Below are positions 30,974 to 34,783 of a DNA stretch of 34,783 nt, piece after piece; within the stretch, counting starts at the first letter, position 1; each line of letters begins with the position of its first letter. The translations under genes and the position numbers were made by a program. The notes beneath the pieces were generated by a model. It was not told the DNA's origin. It saw only the letters and a program-made list of their open reading frames with translations, and did no database searches. This stretch comes from Streptomyces sp. STR69 (GTDB taxonomy: Bacteria; Actinomycetota; Actinomycetes; Streptomycetales; Streptomycetaceae), in contig NZ_JALJRY010000050.1 in the NCBI RefSeq assembly GCF_024519455.1, positions 1-34,783 of the forward strand, written 5' to 3'.

Positions 30974-33370
30974 ATGACGCACACCGACGCGGGCGCCGAA
31001 CTCGATCCTGTGCATCCCGTGCCCATTCCACCCGCACGGGCCCATGGACTCAGCACCGCCGAGGTCGCCGAGCGGGTGGCGCGCGGGGAGGTCAACGACG
31101 TCCCGGTGCGCAGCAGCCGGTCCCTCGGCGAGATCGTGCGGGCCAACGTCTTCACCCGGTTCAACGCGATCATCGGTGTGCTCTGGCTGATCATGCTGTT
31201 CGTCGCGCCGCTGCAGGACAGCCTGTTCGGGTACGTGATCCTCGCCAACACCGGGATCGGGATCATCCAGGAGTGGCGGGCGAAGCAGACCCTCGACTCC
31301 CTGGCGGTGATCGGCGAGGCGAAGCCGACCGTGCGGCGGGACGGGGCCGCCGTCGAGGTCAGCACGTCCGGGATCGTGCTCGGGGATCTCATCGAGATCG
31401 GGCCCGGGGACAAGGTCGTGGTCGACGGGGAGTGCGTCGAGGCCGACGGCCTGGAAATCGACGAGTCGCTGCTCACCGGTGAGGCCGACCCCGTCGTCAA
31501 GCGGCCGGGGGACGCGGTCATGTCCGGGAGTTTCGTGGTCGCCGGCGGTGGCGCGTTCGAGGCGACGAAGGTGGGGCGCGAGGCATACGCCGCCCAACTC
31601 GCCGAAGAGGCCTCGCGGTTCACGCTCGTCCACTCCGAGCTGCGCACCGGTATCTCCACGATCCTCAAGTACGTGACGTGGATGATGATCCCGACCGCGA
31701 TCGGCCTGGTCATCAGCCAACTCGTCGTCAAACAGCACGGGTTCAAGGACTCCATCGCCCGGACGGTCGGCGGGATCGTCCCGATGGTCCCCGAGGGGCT
31801 CGTCCTCCTCACCTCCGTGGCCTTCGCGATCGGGGTCATCCGGCTTGGCCGGAAACAGTGCCTCGTGCAGGAGCTGCCGGCCATCGAAGGGCTCGCCCGC
31901 GTCGACACGGTCTGCCTCGACAAGACGGGGACGCTGACCGAGGGCGGGATGGACGTCACCGAACTGCGTCCGCTCGGCGGGGCCGACGAGACGTACGTAC
32001 GCAAAGTTCTGGGCGCATTGGGCGAGTCCGATCCGCGGCCGAACGCGTCGCTGCAGGCGATCATCACCGCCTATCCGGACAGCGAGGAGTGGCGGTGCGT
32101 GGAGTCGCTGCCGTTCTCTTCGGCGCGGAAGTACAGCGGGGCGTCGTTCAGCGAGGGGAACGGGGAGTCGAGTACGTGGTTGCTCGGCGCCCCCGATGTG
32201 CTGCTGGGGGCGGACGATCCCGCCCTCGCCGAGACCGGGCGGCTCAACGAACAAGGGCTACGGGTGCTCTTGCTGGCGCGGGTCTCGGGTGAGCTGGATG
32301 ATCCCGGGGTCGTGCGGGAGGCCTCGGCGACGGCGCTGGTGGTGTTGGAGCAGCGGTTGCGGCCCGATGCGGCGGAGACGTTGGCCTACTTCGCCGAGCA
32401 GCATGTGCAGGCGAAGGTCATCTCCGGGGACAACGCGGTGTCCGTGGGCGCGGTGGCCGGGAAGCTGGGGCTCAGTGGGCAGGTTGTCGACGCCCGCCAA
32501 CTGCCCGCCGATCAGGAGGAGATGGCCAAATCCCTTGATGAGGGGACGGTGTTCGGGCGGGTTACTCCGCAGCAGAAGCGGGACATGGTGGGGGCGTTGC
32601 AGTCCCGCGGGCACACGGTTGCGATGACCGGGGACGGTGTCAACGACGTACTCGCCCTGAAAGACGCCGACATCGGGGTGTCGATGGGGTCGGGGTCCGA
32701 GGCGACCCGGGCCGTCGCGCAGATCGTGCTGCTCAACAACAGCTTCGCGACGCTGCCTTCGGTGGTCGCGGAGGGGCGGCGGGTCATCGGGAACATCACG
32801 CGGGTGGCGACGCTGTTTCTGGTGAAGACCGTGTACTCGGTGCTGCTGGCTGTGCTGGTGGTGTGCTGGCGGGTTGAATATCCGTTCCTGCCGCGGCACT
32901 TGACGCTGCTGTCGACCCTGACGATCGGCGTTCCCGCGTTCTTCCTGGCCCTCGCGCCCAACACGGAGCGTGCGCAACCCCACTTCGTGCGGCGGGTGAT
33001 GCGGTACTCGATCCCGGGCGGGGTGATCGCCGGGGCGGCGACCTTCGTGACGTATCTGATCGCTCGTCACTACTACACGGGGAAGGGGTCGTTGGGGGCG
33101 GAGACCAGTGCGGCGACCCTGACGTTGTTCCTGATCTCGATGTGGGTGCTGGCGATCATCGCCCGGCCGTACACGTGGTGGCGGGTCACGCTGGTGGCGT
33201 CGATGGGGGCGGCGTTCGTGGTGGTGCTGATCGTGCCGTGGCTTCAGCACTTCTTCGCGTTGAAGCTGGTGGGGGTGACCATGCCGTGGGTTGCGGTGGG
33301 GATTTCGGGGGTGGCGGGGGTTTTGCTGGAGGTCGTGTGGCGAGTGGTCGATCGGCGGGGGTCGGCTTAG
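30974..33370 (+). CDS. P-type cation ATPase, CtpE-like
   Basis: A 798-residue P-type ATPase similar in length and motifs to mycobacterial CtpE, a Ca2+ importer. Seen: actuator motif LLTGEADPVVK (TGEA in place of TGES), helix 4 with MVPEGLVLL (the PEGL motif typical of this group and not the PEGLP of SERCA or CPx of metal pumps), phosphorylation site D316-KTGT, nucleotide-binding segment with SSARKYSGASFSEG, and hinge MTGDGVNDVLALKDADIGV. The N-terminal Pro/Ala-rich segment and the last six helices look complete. There are no heavy-metal CxxC domains. Ca2+ or a related cation is the likely substrate, by homology only. It is followed by a terminator and repeat copy 2. Confidence 0.92.
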   Translation: MTHTDAGAELDPVHPVPIPPARAHGLSTAEVAERVARGEVNDVPVRSSRSLGEIVRANVFTRFNAIIGVLWLIMLFVAPLQDSLFGYVILANTGIGIIQEWRAKQTLDSLAVIGEAKPTVRRDGAAVEVSTSGIVLGDLIEIGPGDKVVVDGECVEADGLEIDESLLTGEADPVVKRPGDAVMSGSFVVAGGGAFEATKVGREAYAAQLAEEASRFTLVHSELRTGISTILKYVTWMMIPTAIGLVISQLVVKQHGFKDSIARTVGGIVPMVPEGLVLLTSVAFAIGVIRLGRKQCLVQELPAIEGLARVDTVCLDKTGTLTEGGMDVTELRPLGGADETYVRKVLGALGESDPRPNASLQAIITAYPDSEEWRCVESLPFSSARKYSGASFSEGNGESSTWLLGAPDVLLGADDPALAETGRLNEQGLRVLLLARVSGELDDPGVVREASATALVVLEQRLRPDAAETLAYFAEQHVQAKVISGDNAVSVGAVAGKLGLSGQVVDARQLPADQEEMAKSLDEGTVFGRVTPQQKRDMVGALQSRGHTVAMTGDGVNDVLALKDADIGVSMGSGSEATRAVAQIVLLNNSFATLPSVVAEGRRVIGNITRVATLFLVKTVYSVLLAVLVVCWRVEYPFLPRHLTLLSTLTIGVPAFFLALAPNTERAQPHFVRRVMRYSIPGGVIAGAATFVTYLIARHYYTGKGSLGAETSAATLTLFLISMWVLAIIARPYTWWRVTLVASMGAAFVVVLIVPWLQHFFALKLVGVTMPWVAVGISGVAGVLLEVVWRVVDRRGSA

Positions 33371-33376
33371 AAGGCG

Positions 33377-33409
33377 GCGACCGCGCCCTTGAAACAGGGG
33401 CGCGGTCGC
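33377..33409 (+). terminator. Terminator of the P-type ATPase gene
   Basis: Arms GCGACCGCGCCC (33377-33388) and GGGCGCGGTCGC (33398-33409) pair perfectly around a 9-base loop and are followed by TGTTGTTT. It starts six bases after the ATPase stop codon. The dispersed element begins 8 bases further on, so the two may form one composite 3' structure. Confidence 0.85.
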
Positions 33410-33417
33410 TGTTGTTT

Positions 33418-33465
33418 AGGGGCGCGGGGAACTGCGCGACCAGCCCCCACGCACCCGCAGCCGAA
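33418..33465 (+). repeat. Dispersed 48-bp 3' element, copy 2
   Basis: This copy aligns without gaps to 25579-25626 (42 of 48 bases), with identical first 28 bases and identical final CCCGCAGCCGAA. Both copies lie just downstream of a plus-strand gene, on the same strand as that gene, and behind a hairpin. Copy 2 sits in the 108-base convergent gap between the ATPase and the secreted-protein gene. Confidence 0.85.
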
Positions 33466-33478
33466 CGACGACCCGCTG

Positions 33479-34282
33479 CTACTTCACGTCGACGAAGTCA
33501 CCCGTGGCGTTGACCGCCGACGTGGTCGACGTGCCCGCGAAGCTGTAGCGGAAGTAGCCGTCGACCGTTGCCGTGACGGTGGTCTTCAGAGTGCCCGTGG
33601 AGCTGGTCTTGATGGTCTTGACCGTGGTGTAGGTGCTGGAGCCGTTCTTGCGGAACTGGAGCTTCACCGACTGGCTCGCGTAGCCCGCGTTCTTGTGGGT
33701 CTCCCAGTTGGCGCGGGACAGCTTGCCCGTGACCGTGATGGTCTTGCCCTTCTTCACCGGCTCCGGGGTGGCGTCGGCGGTCAGCTGGGCGGCGCGGCGG
33801 ACCGCGACGGTGCCCAGGTCGCCCTGGGTCTTCTTGGTGCCGTTGGCGGTGATGGCGAGGCCGCCGGCCTTCCAGGTGACGGCCTCGGCGTTCGCCAGGT
33901 CGTCGTCGGCCGGGCGGATGTTGATGGTGGCCTTGCAGTTCAGGACGGTCGTCGAGGCCTTGGTGCAGGTGCCCGGGTCGTCGCTGATGATCTCGTTGGC
34001 CGGGCTGCTCACGGAGGTGCCGCGGTAGATCAACGGGCCGCTCGCGAAGTTGTCGGCGCTGACGTCGAGGCTCGCGGCGTGGGTCACGGTGTACGTGACC
34101 GGGACGGCGACCTTCGCGCTCGCACCGACGACGATGGCCTTGCCGTTGTTCACCTTGAACTTGGAGAAGGTGACGTTGAGCGTGGCGGCGGACGTGGTGC
34201 CGGCGGCCTGTGCGGCCGGTACGGCGAAGGCGGAGAGAACCAGGGCGCCGGAGACGGCGGCCACGGTGGCGCGTATGCGCAT
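33479..34282 (-). CDS. Secreted protein with Ig-like C-terminal domain, paralog A
   Basis: A 267-residue exported protein. The signal peptide is MRIRATVAAVSGALVLSAF, cleaved after AAQA (about residue 25). The mature part has a first domain from LNVTFSKFKVNNGKAIVVG to RPADDDLANAEA, with two cysteines (DPGTCTKAST and VLNCKATINI) that may form a disulphide. An Ig-like module follows from VKKGKTITVTGKLSRANW to the end, FVDVK. This module is common in Streptomyces secreted proteins and may bind surfaces or calcium; no catalytic motif is visible. ATG 34282 has GGGGAA 6 bases upstream; the longer frame to 34384 is very unlikely. Its last 92 residues match paralog B in 85 positions. Confidence 0.9.
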   Translation of the reverse strand: MRIRATVAAVSGALVLSAFAVPAAQAAGTTSAATLNVTFSKFKVNNGKAIVVGASAKVAVPVTYTVTHAASLDVSADNFASGPLIYRGTSVSSPANEIISDDPGTCTKASTTVLNCKATINIRPADDDLANAEAVTWKAGGLAITANGTKKTQGDLGTVAVRRAAQLTADATPEPVKKGKTITVTGKLSRANWETHKNAGYASQSVKLQFRKNGSSTYTTVKTIKTSSTGTLKTTVTATVDGYFRYSFAGTSTTSAVNATGDFVDVK

Positions 34283-34437
34283 GCGTGTTCCCCAAATGGA
34301 GAAAGGGGGCCCGGCGCGGTGGTCGTTCCGTACGGCTCGTCGTCGGCGCCGGGGCCCAAGTGATGGCGGAGCCTGTTGGCTCACAAGATCTGATCCGTGA
34401 CGGGTGTGGCTGGTTGTACGGCGGATCGAGACTTTGT

Positions 34438-34456
34438 ACGGGTATTACGAACCCGT
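34438..34456. other. Short hairpin between the tandem paralogs
   Basis: ACGGGT and ACCCGT at 34438-34443 and 34451-34456 enclose ATTACGA, 36 bases after the stop of paralog B on the minus strand. It may be its terminator, but there is no U-tract. The 210-base gap otherwise shows only a possible promoter for paralog A. Confidence 0.35.
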
Positions 34457-34492
34457 GGTGAAGTGCGGAGACTCCGCCATCGTCGCGCGGGG

Positions 34493-34783
34493 TTACTTCA
34501 CGTCGATGAAGTCACCGGCGGCGTTGACGGCCGGGGTGGTCGAGGTGCCCGCGAAGCTGTAGCGGAAGTAGCCGTCGACGGTCGCCTTGACGGTGGTCGA
34601 CAGGGCGCCGGTCGAGCTGGTCTTGATGGTCTTGACGGTGGTGTAGGTGCTGGAGCCCTTCTTGCGGAACTGGAGCTTCACCGACTGGCTCGCGTAGCCC
34701 GCGTTCTTGTGGGTCTCCCAGTTGGCGCGGGACAGCTTGCCCGTGACCGTGATGGTCTTGCCCTTCTTCACCGGCTCCGGGGC
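34493..34783 (-). CDS. Secreted Ig-like protein, paralog B (partial, cut by window end)
   Basis: The 3' end of a second copy of the preceding gene: 96 codons of an open frame that runs off the window, so start and signal peptide are not seen. It encodes the Ig-like module from PEPVKKGKTITVTGK to FIDVK, with seven substitutions in 92 residues against paralog A. The 124 bases 34659-34782 are identical to 33645-33768, while the remaining 3' part differs more, which points to recent duplication or gene conversion. GTG 34771 is internal and not a start, since the frame continues upstream as in paralog A. Confidence 0.88.
   Translation of the reverse strand, partial: APEPVKKGKTITVTGKLSRANWETHKNAGYASQSVKLQFRKKGSSTYTTVKTIKTSSTGALSTTVKATVDGYFRYSFAGTSTTPAVNAAGDFIDVK

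Noticed and set aside
1..34783. tRNA, rRNA, integrase or transposase genes
   Set aside because: No cloverleaf with conserved TTCGAnTC arm, no rRNA motif and no recombinase or DDE motif was seen on either strand.

Overview
The window looks like the chromosome of a Streptomyces, or a close relative. GC is very high with strong G/C preference at third codon positions, many genes start with GTG or TTG, and several gene families are hallmarks of the genus: a complete conservon, a DUF397/DUF5753 pair, DUF2530, DrrAB-like ABC systems, and secreted proteins with the 'VKKGKTITVTGKL' Ig-like domain. A 48-bp element that I recognise as dispersed in Streptomyces is also present. I see no rRNA, tRNA, CRISPR array, integrase or transposase.

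Layout. 1-164: large nested inverted repeat. 165-3322 (minus): EamA/DMT exporter and an ABC exporter (fused membrane and ATPase domains). 3387-3785: a tiny Pro/Lys-rich peptide gene with its own terminator and four phased CCTGAG repeats upstream. 3808-8014 (minus): FemX-like aminoacyltransferase, a coupled 57-codon ORF, and a large FAD/Fe-S 2-hydroxyacid-type dehydrogenase with a palindrome at its 5' end. 8223-13933 (plus): six-gene conservon cvnABCD followed by two cytochromes P450, the first lacking the ExxR motif. 14033-15151: serC, followed by 14-bp tandem repeats and a 20-bp-arm hairpin. 15455-19061: secreted Ig-like protein; convergent DUF397/DUF5753 pair whose regulator has no visible helix-turn-helix; and a divergent 537-residue protein with three internal repeats. 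19159-21946: DrrA/DrrB-like ABC exporter with a divergent TetR regulator and a shared palindrome. 21973-26859: membrane-anchored propeller-like protein, SGNH hydrolase, Uma2 protein, aldo/keto reductase, ThpR, a 29-residue membrane peptide and a GNAT acetyltransferase. 26885-28740 (minus): MarR regulator and MFS exporter with a nested palindrome overlapping the promoter. 28870-33370: orphan ribbon-helix-helix protein, purine permease, DUF2530 protein and a CtpE-like P-type ATPase. 33479-34783 (minus): two tandem paralogous secreted proteins, the second cut by the window end.

How the genes work together. The clearest functional unit is the conservon: a membrane-associated ATPase/sensor (CvnA), a roadblock protein (CvnB), a DUF742 protein (CvnC) and a Ras-like GTPase (CvnD), which overlap or nearly overlap, followed by P450s of CYP157 and CYP154 type. 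Three export systems each sit next to a likely regulator or operator (DrrAB/TetR, MFS/MarR, and the ABC exporter beside the small peptide gene). The rest is mostly housekeeping or single-gene accessory content.

Most noteworthy: the 43-residue Pro/Lys peptide locus with phased repeats, the ExxR-less P450 inside the conservon, seven 11-residue coiled-coil repeats in CvnA, the DUF5753 regulator without a recognisable DNA-binding domain beside a triple-repeat protein, the 29-residue membrane peptide, and several short tandem repeats placed exactly at gene ends. Functions are assigned by reading motifs only; no database search was run.
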